Source of the DNA: Thermoflexus sp.
GTDB taxonomy: Bacteria; Chloroflexota; Anaerolineae; Thermoflexales; Thermoflexaceae
DNA length: 32,988 bases
Assembly: GCA_025057635.1 (NCBI GenBank)
Contig: JANXBD010000014.1
Span: forward strand, 1 to 32,988
Direction of reading: 5' to 3'
Part shown: positions 16,589-24,961 of the stretch, piece after piece
Numbering within the stretch: position 1 is the first letter of the stretch
Layout of the letters: every line of letters starts with the position of its first letter
Made by a program: the position numbers and the translations under genes
The notes under the pieces: generated by a model
What the model was told of the DNA's origin: nothing
Databases searched by the model: none
The model's input: only the letters and a program-made list of their open reading frames with translations

Positions 16589-17713
16589 ATGGCCCTTGTC
16601 GAGCTCGGGTTGATCTTTGTCGGGCTTGCTTTGCTCCATCGCACGGCCTATCATCTGGGATTTTCCCCTATCCCTTTCATCCTGCTGGCCGGGCTGGCCT
16701 TCGGTGAAGGCGGCATCGCCCCCCTGCGCTTTAGCGAATCCTTTGTTCAGATCACCGCTGAGATCGGGTCTCTGCTTCTGCTTTTTATGCTGGGACTGGA
16801 ATATAGCGGACAGGAGCTCCGGGAAGCTCTGGAGACTCATCTCCCGGACAGCCTTGTGGATCTCCTGCTGAACTTCCTACCTGGTTTCCTGCTGGCATTA
16901 GGGTTAGGCTGGAGCCTGCCTTTGGCCCTACTCATGGGCGGGGCCACTCTGATTACCTCCTCCGGGATCCTGGCTCATCTGATCGCCGAGCTGAAGTGGG
17001 AAGAACGCCCCGAAGCCCGCATTGCGATTTCGCTATCGATCCTTGAAGACATGCTGGTCGCGCTGCTTCTTCCACCCGCTGCCCTGCTGCTCTTCCGCGT
17101 CGAATCGCCTTCCGTTGGCCCGATGCTGCTGACCGCACTGCTCTCCGTCGGCGCTCTGTGGGTGGCGATCCGTTTCGGGCAGGCCCTCAGCCATGCGGTG
17201 GATCACGAAAGCGACGGGGTGCTGCTGCTCTCTCTGTTCGGGCTAACGCTGCTGGCCGGGGGGCTTGCCACCCTGCTGCAAATCCCAGCGGCGATCAGCG
17301 GATTCCTGCTGGGCATCGCCGTCTCCGATCCGGTGAAAGAGCGTGCGCGGCGCCTGATCGGGCCGGTTCGAGATCTCTCCGCAACGGTTTTCTTCCTCAC
17401 CCTGGGCCTGCGTCTGGACCCGGGGCTCCTGCCGCCGGTGCTGCCCCTCGCAGTGGGCTTAACGCTGATCACCGGGTTCACCAAGGGGCTCACCGGATGG
17501 TGGGCTGCCCGACGACAGGGACTCGATCGATGGGCCCGATGGCGGACAGGCGCTCTGATGATCGCGCGGGGTGAATTTTCCGGAGTGATCGCGGGCCTGG
17601 TCCTCCAGGCGATGCCATCGGCCCCTTTCGTTCCCATGACAGCTGGTTATGTGTTGCTCAGCGCCATCGTTGGCCCATTGCTGGTTCATCGATTGCCTAG
17701 GGCCAAGCCATAA
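16589..17713 (+). CDS. Cation:proton antiporter (CPA2 family)
   Basis: This is an inner-membrane Na+/H+ or K+/H+ exchanger of the Na_H_Exchanger fold, 374 residues with about 11-12 hydrophobic segments. Family features are LLLLFMLGLEYSGQELRE (about 60-80), GATLITSSGILAHLI, the ILEDMLVALLLP helix with the buried acidic pair (Glu151-Asp152), IPAAISGFLLGIAVSD, and VFFLTLGLRLDPGLL. There is no C-terminal TrkA-N/RCK domain, so it is the membrane module only, as in KefB-like minimal forms. The start follows GGAGG 5 nt upstream. It is convergent with the HAD phosphatase gene. Ion specificity is not decidable. Confidence 0.92.
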   Translation: MALVELGLIFVGLALLHRTAYHLGFSPIPFILLAGLAFGEGGIAPLRFSESFVQITAEIGSLLLLFMLGLEYSGQELREALETHLPDSLVDLLLNFLPGFLLALGLGWSLPLALLMGGATLITSSGILAHLIAELKWEERPEARIAISLSILEDMLVALLLPPAALLLFRVESPSVGPMLLTALLSVGALWVAIRFGQALSHAVDHESDGVLLLSLFGLTLLAGGLATLLQIPAAISGFLLGIAVSDPVKERARRLIGPVRDLSATVFFLTLGLRLDPGLLPPVLPLAVGLTLITGFTKGLTGWWAARRQGLDRWARWRTGALMIARGEFSGVIAGLVLQAMPSAPFVPMTAGYVLLSAIVGPLLVHRLPRAKP

Positions 17714-17824
17714 TCTCGGAAGGATCACATCCGTGGATGGTCAGAGGCAGGCTTCCCCGGATGGAGTCCAGTGTGAGACAAAGAATGGAATGGGATGCCA
17801 CCAGGTCCGAGGCGCAACCTTTAA

Positions 17825-18577
17825 TTAATAAAAGCGCTCAATCGGCCACCCCCGCTGTCGGGCCAGCCGGCGCAAACGAGGATCCGGGTTTACCGCAACG
17901 GGATGGCCCACCCGTAGCAAAAGATAGCGATCCGTGTAGCTGTCGGAATAAAAATAGCTTCGAGCGAGGTCGACTCCCCTCTCGGCCGCATACCGTTCCG
18001 CCCAGTAGACCTTGCCCGGGCCATAGCACGGAGGCTCCATCACCCGCCCGGTGAGGCGTCCATCCACCACCTCCAAATAGGTGCACATATAATCCGGGAT
18101 GTCCAAGATCTCCGCTAGGGGACGCACCACGTATTCGGTGGCCGCCGAAACCAGGACAACTTGATGTCCTTGAGCACGATGCCAGCCGATCCGCTCGACG
18201 GCTCGGGGGGCGACATAAGGCCGCACCCACTCTTCAAACCATCGACGGGTTTCCTCTCGGAATGCTTGCTCATCTGTGCCAGCGATGATCGCGGTCAGCT
18301 TCGCGCTGGCCCGGGGGAATTCCAGCAATCCCAGATAGTAGCGCAGGGCCAGCCAGAGAAATGTCGCCCATAGCCGCCGGTTGATGCGACCGTTTTGACG
18401 CAGATACCGCATCCACTGCTTTCCGGAGCTTACTGAGAGCACCGTGTAATCCACGTCGAAGAAGGCAGCAACCGACGCCTCCATCGCCTCCATCGCGGGT
18501 TGCCCTGAGCCTAAGACCTTCTTAGGTGAGCACGAGGGGATTTCTCCCCTCATCTCGACTGTGAGGCGTGAAGCCAT
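17825..18577 (-). CDS. HAD-superfamily (IB) phosphatase
   Basis: This is a phosphoserine-phosphatase-like hydrolase of the HAD-IB group, 250 residues. The catalytic motif FFDVDYTVL gives nucleophile Asp41 and general acid Asp43. Motif II is Ser144 (VLVSAAT), motif III is Lys189 (GPGKVYW) and motif IV is Asp212/Asp216 (YSDSYTDRYLL). A helical cap lies between 50 and 115. Relatives act on phosphoserine, lysophosphatidic acid or similar monoesters; the substrate is unknown here. The start at 18577 has a strong AAGGAGGG site about 10 nt upstream and gives a 30-residue N-terminal extension. The alternative starts at 18493 and 18484 fit the domain better but lack comparable sites. Confidence 0.88.
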   Translation of the reverse strand: MASRLTVEMRGEIPSCSPKKVLGSGQPAMEAMEASVAAFFDVDYTVLSVSSGKQWMRYLRQNGRINRRLWATFLWLALRYYLGLLEFPRASAKLTAIIAGTDEQAFREETRRWFEEWVRPYVAPRAVERIGWHRAQGHQVVLVSAATEYVVRPLAEILDIPDYMCTYLEVVDGRLTGRVMEPPCYGPGKVYWAERYAAERGVDLARSYFYSDSYTDRYLLLRVGHPVAVNPDPRLRRLARQRGWPIERFY

Positions 18578-18774
18578 GCGGAGCTATCCCTCCTTTTGTT
18601 CCTTAAGGGTTCTGCGTTCACTGACCCTGCAGCAGGCTGACCTGAGCATCTTAAAAAATCACCGGGCCTCGGATCTTTCACCTGCGCTTGCAAGCAAGCA
18701 TATGCAAGCAGATCAGAAAAAAGGAATTCAACAGTCCATGCAGAATGGATACCCGATTTATGTTAAACCAGCGT

Positions 18775-18796
18775 GAAAATCTTCCCAAAGATTTTC
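18775..18796. repeat. Perfect 9-bp inverted repeat (stem-loop)
   Basis: The arms gaaaatctt and aagattttc are separated by ccca. It is AT-rich, 28 nt before a second palindrome (18824-18836), and upstream of the HAD gene start on the minus strand. It could be an operator pair or a folded RNA; no T-run makes it a clear terminator. Confidence 0.45.
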
Positions 18797-19178
18797 CAAA
18801 AGAGGACGGCGCAAGATGCCTCCCCTAAATTTTAGGAGGTTGGTTTGTCTCCTCGCGGACATCCACAGATGGGGAGAGCACCTGACTGGCTAAGAGGGAC
18901 TCGATATCTTTTCAGAGCTGCTTGCTGACAGTCTGATAGTGCCGCCGCTCAATCAACGACCGCTGGCCTCGCACCATATCCGATTCGGTCTGCGGGGATG
19001 CGGATTTGCTTGGATTGCCATCAATTTGGATTCAGGGGAACATCTGGCTCCTCCATTCTCTTCCTTGCCCAGGTGAAATCCACCAAGGGATGCCATCGGT
19101 GCCGGTTCTACCGTTCCCAGTCAAGGGCCGGACTGGGATATCCTCCTTCGGTCGCAGGCCCTCTGTGAGAACAGGCCC

Positions 19179-19206
19179 TTGGTGGACGGTCGCGCTATCA
19201 TAATAT
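19179..19206 (+). promoter_or_regulatory. Possible promoter of the DUF2085 gene
   Basis: TTGGTG (19179-19184) and TAATAT (19201-19206) are spaced by 16 nt, about 30 nt before the start codon at 19238. Both boxes match 4 of 6 positions. Confidence 0.35.
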
Positions 19207-19237
19207 CATCTAAAACATCGGAATAGCGGGTGAGGAT

Positions 19238-19984
19238 ATGGGGAAAGACCTTCCGGATGTGTTTCACGGCCGGGCGAAAGGGCCTTCAGAGGGCATGCCA
19301 TTGATCCCAGGGCGGATGAGTGAATGGCTTTTGCGCAGGTGGATCTGGATCTTCCTGATCGGATATGGGTTTTTCATTGGCCTCCCTTGGCTCGCGCCGG
19401 TGTTCATGCACCTGGGGTGGGAGAGACCTGCCCGTTGGCTTTATGATCTCTACAGCCTCTTCTGTCATCAGCTGCCCCATCGCTCTCTGTTCCTCTTCGG
19501 GCTCAAGCCGATGTATTCGCTGAATGAAATCCAACAGGCCTGGCCGTATGAGAATGTCTTTTTGCTGAGGACGTTCATCGGCGATCCGGTCTTCGGATAT
19601 AAGGTTGCATGGTCAGACCGCATGATCTCAATGTATACCAGCCTCTGGGCAGTGGCTCTTCTCTATGCTGTAAGCGGCCGCTGCTGGCGGCCTATGCCCA
19701 TAGGAATCTTCCTCCTATTAGCCTTTCCGATGGCCTTGGATGGCATCACCCACTTCATCAACGATCTCCTTTATGGGATTGGAGAGCGTGGCTTTCGCTA
19801 CGATAATGCCTGGCTTGTGATGTTGACAGGGGGACGCCTACCCTCGTGGTTCTACGTCGGAGATGCTCTGGGTTCCTTCAATTCGTGGATGCGGTGGATT
19901 ACTGGCGCGCTCTTCGGGATTGGGCTGGGAGGCCTAACGCTGCCCTATGTTGAGATAGCCACTCGGGCCGTCCTGAGGGATTGA
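19238..19984 (+). CDS. DUF2085 family membrane protein
   Basis: This is an integral membrane protein of 248 residues and unknown function. The DUF2085 hallmark is the FCHQLPHRSLFLFG segment (about 75-88), followed by the conserved DGxTHF motif (about 168-173) in a hydrophobic helix. About five membrane segments lie at roughly 36-58, 137-147, 151-167, 183-193 and 222-240. The conserved Cys/His and Asp/His residues inside the membrane region suggest metal or redox chemistry, but this is not established. The first 27 residues are polar. The ATG follows GGGTGAGGAT. An MBL hydrolase gene follows on the same strand after 127 nt. Confidence 0.85.
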   Translation: MGKDLPDVFHGRAKGPSEGMPLIPGRMSEWLLRRWIWIFLIGYGFFIGLPWLAPVFMHLGWERPARWLYDLYSLFCHQLPHRSLFLFGLKPMYSLNEIQQAWPYENVFLLRTFIGDPVFGYKVAWSDRMISMYTSLWAVALLYAVSGRCWRPMPIGIFLLLAFPMALDGITHFINDLLYGIGERGFRYDNAWLVMLTGGRLPSWFYVGDALGSFNSWMRWITGALFGIGLGGLTLPYVEIATRAVLRD

Positions 19985-20111
19985 AGGCCTGTAACTCCAA
20001 GCTCATCCACCTTATACCACTAAGAAGAGTTCGGTAGCTAGCAAGAGCTTGGGCTTCTCTCTCCAGACGCTGCTCGAAATGGAGTCCAAAACGGTTTCGG
20101 GGAGGCGCTGA

Positions 20112-20762
20112 ATGTTTCAAGAAATTCCTTTGGCTCGCATGCGCCTATGGGTCTTGACGGTCGGTCCTCTGGCCACGAATTGCTATATCGCCGCATGTCC
20201 GGAGACCCGGGAAGCCGTGATCATCGATCCGGGCTGGGATCCCGAGCAGATCCTCATGGTAGTCCGAGCTGCAGACCTGAAGGTGCGGTATGTGGTAAAT
20301 ACCCATGCGCACTGGGATCACATCGGCGCGAATAGGGAGGTGGTTTCCGCTACTGGCGCCCCACTGGCGCTTCATCCCGCGGATCTTCCGCTCTTGCAGG
20401 CCAGGGGAGGCGCGGATTGGTGGGCGATCCCTATCCCCCCCAGCCCTCCTCCGGATCTGGAGCTCCAGGATGGCGACGTACTGAAAGTGGGCACCCTGCG
20501 GTTTCAGGTGCTGTTCACACCAGGGCATACCCCCGGACATATCTCCTTATACGAGCCAGAAGCCGGTGTGGTGTTCGACGGTGACGTCCTCTTCGCTCAG
20601 GGGATCGGCCGGACGGATCTGCCGGGAGGTGATTATGAGACCCTGATGCGTAGCATTCGAGAGAAACTGCTCGACCTGCCAGATGAGACGCGGGTTTATC
20701 CTGGACATGGATCGTGGACTACTGTCGGCCAGGAGCGAATGGGGAATCCTTTTTTGATATGA
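20112..20762 (+). CDS. Metallo-beta-lactamase-fold hydrolase (glyoxalase II-like)
   Basis: This is an MBL-fold hydrolase of 216 residues with all metal ligands: His65, His67, Asp69 and His70 in THAHWDHIG, His139 in PGHTPGH, Asp158 in FDGDVLF and His199 in VYPGHG. The motif QGIGRTDLPGGDY is typical of the YcbL/GloB-related group that hydrolyses thioesters such as S-lactoylglutathione-like compounds. Chloroflexota usually lack glutathione, so the natural thiol is uncertain. The ribosome site is GGGGAGGCG. It is the last gene of the plus-strand run before the minus-strand pilin gene. Confidence 0.92.
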   Translation: MFQEIPLARMRLWVLTVGPLATNCYIAACPETREAVIIDPGWDPEQILMVVRAADLKVRYVVNTHAHWDHIGANREVVSATGAPLALHPADLPLLQARGGADWWAIPIPPSPPPDLELQDGDVLKVGTLRFQVLFTPGHTPGHISLYEPEAGVVFDGDVLFAQGIGRTDLPGGDYETLMRSIREKLLDLPDETRVYPGHGSWTTVGQERMGNPFLI

Positions 20763-20980
20763 GGAATTAAGAACACGAGGTCTGAGGATATCTGTGGATT
20801 GCTGCTACCGAAAGGTGCCTTGCGCCTGTTGTCGGTTCGCCGATGAGCTAGGGATTTGGGGGACTGACGCCAGCTCAGATTATTCTTCCTCCTTCTCACA
20901 GCCCTTTGGACATTCTAAGGGGCGCTTGGCTCCCACGCCCACACCGCCCTCGACCCCCTCGACGGAGAATGCACAAAGGA

Positions 20981-21136
20981 CTAAGGCCAAGCGGACAGGA
21001 TCCGCGAATAAAGGCCTGACACTGTCTGCCCGAATATAGTCAGAGCGACGAGGACAACTAATGCAATCAACAAGGCGATCAGGGCATATTCAACCAGTCC
21101 TTGACCCACTTCGCGCCTGAAATGTAGCATGCACAT
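20981..21136 (-). CDS. Flp/Fap-type (type IVb) pilin, small
   Basis: This 51-residue gene reads MCMLHFRREVGQGLVEYALI, then a run of aliphatic residues, ending LYSRILSAWP. The prepilin signature is clear: a short basic leader, cleavage after Gly11 (V-G|QGLVEY) and Glu at position +5 of the mature chain, then one hydrophobic helix of about 22 residues. A prepilin peptidase (TadV/CpaA type) should process it. The start may instead be the second ATG at 21130. Tad secretion genes (tadA, tadB/C, cpaB) are absent from the window, so the pilin is an orphan here. A TATAAT box lies at 21170-21175. The gene sits downstream of the eIF2B-like gene on the same strand, 135 nt away. Confidence 0.85.
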   Translation of the reverse strand: MCMLHFRREVGQGLVEYALIALLIALVVLVALTIFGQTVSGLYSRILSAWP

Positions 21137-21169
21137 CGCCTAGGGCTCGAAGTCTGTAGGTTTAGCCAA

Positions 21170-21175
21170 ATTATA
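21170..21175 (-). promoter_or_regulatory. -10 box upstream of the Flp pilin gene
   Basis: A perfect TATAAT on the minus strand lies 33 nt before the first start codon of the pilin gene. The -35 region is poor. It suggests that the pilin can be transcribed separately from the gene before it. Confidence 0.4.
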
Positions 21176-21271
21176 CATTAGGGCGAAGGCGCCTCTGATG
21201 GGACTTTGGTCATGGGAGGGGGAAATCTTCCTGAGCAAGATTCGTTCAGCTCGGGCGGCGAGAGGGTATAG

Positions 21272-22114
21272 TTATTTCGCGAGGCGTACTCCGTCCTCCA
21301 GAATCAGGCCGGTCAGATAGGATCGCGGAACGAATTCAAACCAGGGGATGCTTTCGGTGCAAGGTGGCGAGGGAGGGACGGCGCGGGTGGGATGGGGGCC
21401 AACGTGGAGGGGCCATCGCTTCTCGGAAATAGCTATGGCAAAGAAAGGGCGCTGGAATAACTGGGCCAGAACCGCCAGGACAAGGGTGCCAACTTTGTTC
21501 ACAATCCCCTCCTCGTCCCATGCGTCCGCTCCAATCAGGATGAGATCGGCATGAGAAATCCAGCTCATCGCGACCAGATCCGGGAGAAGGAGGGAGATAT
21601 GGCCCATCGCTGCAATCTCTTCGGCCATATGCCGTCCTTCCCCGCCGGGCTCCGCTACGGGGCAGATCACGCGAAGCCTGTGGCCTTTTTCCGCGGCGAA
21701 GGCCAGAGACCGAGCGACTAGGCCGCTTCGGGAGTGAGTCACAATAGTCCTAGCTGTGCGAATCAGCGAAGCCGCATGCCAGGCAGCTGCCTCTGCATGC
21801 GCCTCTAATTGGTCTCGGAACTTCCGAGCGGTGGAGATCAAGGCCGCGCGGGCGGCCGCTGGATCCATCCCCTTCTGGAGGGCCTGACGAGCGGATTCTG
21901 CGAGATGCCATGGAGGCGCCATGTCTGGATGCGCTTGGGTGAGTGCATGCAGTAGCGCTTCCAGCTCGGAGCAAAAATCCTTCATTCGATCAATCGGGGC
22001 ATTCTGAGCCCACTCCTCCAGGATCTGGGTGGCTCGGAAGGCGAGTGCCATGGCCCCGGAAGTACGGTCCTCTCGGTAGGCCCGCAAGGGCTCCCACCTG
22101 TCGAGATGTTCCAT
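21272..22114 (-). CDS. eIF2B/MtnA-like protein (IF-2B family)
   Basis: This 280-residue protein belongs to the fold shared by eIF2B alpha/beta/delta, methylthioribose-1-phosphate isomerase (MtnA) and archaeal ribose-1,5-bisphosphate isomerase. The N-terminal half is helical. The C-terminal Rossmann-like half shows THSRSGLVARSL, CPVAEPGGEGRHMAEEI, then ADLILIGADAWDEEGIVNKVGT, matching the family's GAD-x(n)-G-x-NKxGT signature. The MtnA catalytic Cys position is not evident, so MtnA activity is unlikely. A sugar-phosphate isomerase or a regulatory nucleotide-binding role is possible. The start follows GGGAGAGCG. Confidence 0.8.
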   Translation of the reverse strand: MEHLDRWEPLRAYREDRTSGAMALAFRATQILEEWAQNAPIDRMKDFCSELEALLHALTQAHPDMAPPWHLAESARQALQKGMDPAAARAALISTARKFRDQLEAHAEAAAWHAASLIRTARTIVTHSRSGLVARSLAFAAEKGHRLRVICPVAEPGGEGRHMAEEIAAMGHISLLLPDLVAMSWISHADLILIGADAWDEEGIVNKVGTLVLAVLAQLFQRPFFAIAISEKRWPLHVGPHPTRAVPPSPPCTESIPWFEFVPRSYLTGLILEDGVRLAK

Positions 22115-22238
22115 TCGCTCTCCCTTCAGGAAACGAACAGTGTGTTTCTATGATACGCTGGGTTGCATGGGCGAGGGAGACTCACCTAGGTGACCCTTGT
22201 CCTCTTCGTAATTTTAGGGAAGCAAAGGCAAGGAGGCC

Positions 22239-22817
22239 ATGGGCTCTAACTGGCTTTTCGAGTGGATTGCCCCTTTCTACAATCTGGCCGTCCGATTTCT
22301 AGGGACTCGACAACTGCAAATTTATCTCGATCTTCCGACACAGGGACGGCTGCTGGATCTTGGGGGAGGGACTGGACGGGTGGCCTTCGCCCTTCGGGAG
22401 ATGGTCGGTTTAGCAATTGTGGCGGATGCGGCTTGGGGCATGCTTCGCGTCGCTCGTAGGCGGCCGAATCTGCTCCCTGTTCAGGCTCTTGCTGAGCGGC
22501 TTCCCTTCGCCGATGCTACCTTTGCTCGGATCGTTATCGTTGATGCGCTTCATCACTTCGTAGATGCAAGGGCTGCTATTCAAGAGGCGGCTCGCGTGCT
22601 TCAGCCTGGAGGCCGGCTGGTGATTGAAGAGCCCGACATCCACCGCTGGCCCGTCAAAGGGATCGCATGGCTTGAGCAGCTGATCGGGCTGCGTAGCCGG
22701 TTCCTAAACGCGCAGCAGATCCGAGAGCTAATTGAAGAAGCCAGCTTACGAGCCCAAGAATACCGAGATCTATCCCGCTTTCGGGTGTGGCTGATGGGTC
22801 ACAAGGCGATCAGCTGA
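22239..22817 (+). CDS. Class I SAM-dependent methyltransferase (UbiE-like)
   Basis: This small methyltransferase has 192 residues. Motif I is LLDLGGGTGRVAFAL (about 38-52), the acidic residue after beta-2 lies in ADAAWGML, motif II is FARIVIVDALHHF and motif III is VLQPGGRLVIEEPD. It resembles the UbiE/MenG-type group, whose members methylate quinone precursors, but lipid and other small-molecule methyltransferases look alike. The ribosome site AAGGAGG precedes the ATG. It is divergent from the eIF2B-like gene (124-nt gap) and convergent with tRNA-Arg. Confidence 0.9.
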   Translation: MGSNWLFEWIAPFYNLAVRFLGTRQLQIYLDLPTQGRLLDLGGGTGRVAFALREMVGLAIVADAAWGMLRVARRRPNLLPVQALAERLPFADATFARIVIVDALHHFVDARAAIQEAARVLQPGGRLVIEEPDIHRWPVKGIAWLEQLIGLRSRFLNAQQIRELIEEASLRAQEYRDLSRFRVWLMGHKAIS

Positions 22818-22967
22818 TCTGAGACTTATTCGCTTTTGACCGATGTGCACGCTGAACCGCGCGGCGGAAGCGATAATCCCGGACGCCCGACGCGCTCGAT
22901 GCTGTCCCCGCGTTTTCAAATCAGCGGGTTGAGAGATCAACAGGGCGAGTCGTGCACTGACCTCGGA

Positions 22968-23041
22968 CGCCCCCTCCGGGATTCGAACCCGGATCATGCC
23001 GCTTAGAAGGCGGCCGCTCTTTCCCTTTGAGCTAAGGGGGC
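22968..23041 (-). tRNA. tRNA-Arg (TCT)
   Basis: On the minus strand the acceptor gccccct pairs with agggggc. The D arm is gctc/gagc, the anticodon stem gccgc/gcggc holds loop CTTCTAA (anticodon TCT), and the T stem ccggg/cccgg holds ttcgaat. The discriminator is G. CCA is not encoded, unlike in the tRNA-Gln of this window. Confidence 0.95.
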
Positions 23042-23799
23042 ATACTTCCACATCGAGTGAAAAATGAAATTTAACAATAGACAGAATAGTCGGAACGAAT
23101 GCTTGGAAAAAGTCTTATGGAGAAAAAGGGCCCGACAAGTGGGCCAGATGCCAATCTTCCAAGTCAGAGGGATCTCACGAGAACAAGAGAGAGAGGAGAA
23201 CATGCGCCCGAACCCGAGGCGGAGTCCAGGCGCCTTGAAAGGAAGGCTGATGAGGAGCATTCCAAACCGATCATCGGGAACACCTAATCGCAAAATCAGT
23301 CGGTGGACAGAACCATTCAAGGAACCGTATATACGATATCACGATCTGAAAGCGCTGTCAAGCGCCTAAATGTCTTTGCCCACACTCTTCCATATCCACG
23401 CGGCCCGCCTCTTGCTACTCCTTCGGCTTGCCTCTTCTACGACTCCCTGTGGCCTGCCCGCGTTTCCTCCTTGTCTTCTTCCTCAGCCCATCCACTGCTT
23501 GGGACGAACAGCTGAACCGCAATTCTCTGATCCTCCGAAGGAGGGTGCCCACATGACGGCGCAATACGAGCGAAGCGCGGCAGAACGCCATCCACTCGAC
23601 ACTCGCCCGATCCCCATTCCGCTTTTCCGCCAGGCAAGTGCCTCTCTTCGGAGGACAATCCCCGGGGGCGGCCTATGAACGGATCGCCAAAACCCTATAG
23701 CCTCTTTGGGCCGAAGATCGGGGCCGTCCTCTGATTGTGCCATAAGGGCAATCATCAAGGCCATCCTGAATTATGGTCGACCTCAGTTGATCCGACCGC
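23042..23799. other. Non-coding, probably decayed stretch
   Basis: The 758 nt between tRNA-Arg and the FabH-like pseudogene hold only short, unlikely frames without ribosome sites or recognisable motifs. Base composition changes from AT-rich near the tRNA to GC-rich. It may be a worn-out gene region continuous with the pseudogene next to it. No transposase or repeat ends were recognised. Confidence 0.4.
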
Positions 23800-24799
23800 C
23801 TATCGCTGCTGTCGGGTGCGGGCATAGAAGGGGAGCGGGAGGCTCATCGCTGTCTGGATGATCTGGCAGCGAGCCTGCAGGGCTACCAGTTTAGCCCGCT
23901 GCACCGGTTCTAGGCGGTTGAGGTTCGGAAGCGATATCGGCAGCTGCACTGGCCAGTTCTCCATCGCAATCCGCTGATCGCTTAGCCGCGCGCCATGGCG
24001 GACCACAGCCCCTGCCCAGGTCAAACCAGCCTCGAAGCTGATCAGGAGCAGGTAGTCGCCCTCCCGGATCCGGCCCTTGGCCATTGCTTCGGCAAAGGCG
24101 ATGGGGATTGAGGCCGCTGACGTATTCCTGTAACGATCCAGGTTTAGAAAGGCCTTTATCTATGCATAATCCCAATTCATGGCAGGCGGCCTCGATGATC
24201 CGTTCCTTGGCCTTGATGGGGGATCATTAGATCGGTCTCGTCCGGCGTCAGGCCGCTGCAGGCGTTGGCCTCGATGGCTACTCTGCCCGGCACCCGCATG
24301 GCGCGCTTAAACACCGCCCGCCCGTTCATGCGCAGCAGGTGGCCTTTCTGATGGATAGGCTCCTCGGTGATGTAGGCGTTGCGGGAGATACTGGGACCGA
24401 TGAGGTGCTCTGCCTCTGATCTATCGGAGCCTAGCACGAACGAGAGGAGACCTATGGGAAGTTCGCTGGCCTGCAGAACCAATGACTCCGGCTCCGTCGC
24501 CGAACAGCACGGCAATATTGCGATCAGTCTGGTCAATGTTGCGGCTGATGATACAAGCACTGATCACCAGGACATTTCACATCGGGCCAGCGGAGATGAA
24601 GGCGTGGGCGACGGCCGTGGCCATACCATACATGAAGCCAGTGCAACCCGAGCCTAGGGTGAAGGCACCGCAGCGGGCGCGCAGTTTATGCTAAATGATC
24701 GATGAGACCGGAGGGATTATGTAATCCGGCGTGGAGGTCGCCACAGTGATCAAGCTGAGCCAGTTCCCGGCGGGTTAGCACCCGCTGGGGAACTGCCAT
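23800..24799 (-). pseudogene. FabH / HMG-CoA-synthase-like ketoacyl synthase, broken
   Basis: Pieces of a thiolase-fold condensing enzyme run in order on the minus strand in changing frames: VPQRVLTRRELAQ (N-terminus), VATSTPDYIIPPVSSII, FTLGSGCTGFMYGMA with the catalytic Cys, IAVLFGDGAG, MNGRAVFKRAM, IPHQ with the catalytic His, LDRYRNTSAASIPIAFAEA with the catalytic Asn, and GRIREGDYLLLISFEAGLTWAGAVV. An in-frame TAG (24691-24693) replaces a residue normally Gln. Several frameshifts are present. About 80 codons between the first two blocks, including the W-x-RTGI region, are deleted. The C-terminus runs on for about 60 residues past the usual end. Active-site residues are still visible, so decay is fairly recent. 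Confidence 0.88.
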
Positions 24800-24961
24800 C
24801 CCTCATCCGGCAATTCGGCTGCGCCATGGCATTCCATCCCCCTTGGCTTGCTCTCCCTTCTGCGGGCCTCGTTCAGCAAGTTCCCTCATCGGCTCAAGAT
24901 GGCTCCTTCTTACGGGAGTGGGATAGGCGACCTTCCCACGCTGTTCACACCCTAATAAACC

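Larger units (their letters stand above)
18578..19237. other. Long intergenic stretch, no gene seen; two dyads
   Basis: In 660 nt I find no credible gene. It holds a perfect 9-bp inverted repeat (gaaaatctt / aagattttc, 18775-18796, loop ccca) and a 13-nt palindrome (cctaaattttagg, 18824-18836). A short Cys-containing plus-strand reading near 19080-19170 (KGCHRCRFYR) may be a worn coding remnant, but it is too short to assign. Confidence 0.4.

Noticed and set aside
18561-18776. Plus-strand 71-codon frame upstream of the DUF2085 gene
   Set aside because: Overlaps the HAD gene start, no ribosome site and no recognisable motif.
19006-19203. Plus-strand 65-codon frame, possible zinc-ribbon remnant
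   Set aside because: An alternative frame gives KGCHRCRFYR, but it is too short and lacks context to call even a pseudogene.
23064-23369. Plus-strand 101-codon frame upstream of the FabH-like pseudogene
   Set aside because: No ribosome site, no motif, low-complexity basic composition; not supported as a gene.
24379-24694. Plus-strand frames within the FabH-like region
   Set aside because: They are antisense to recognisable FabH blocks on the minus strand.
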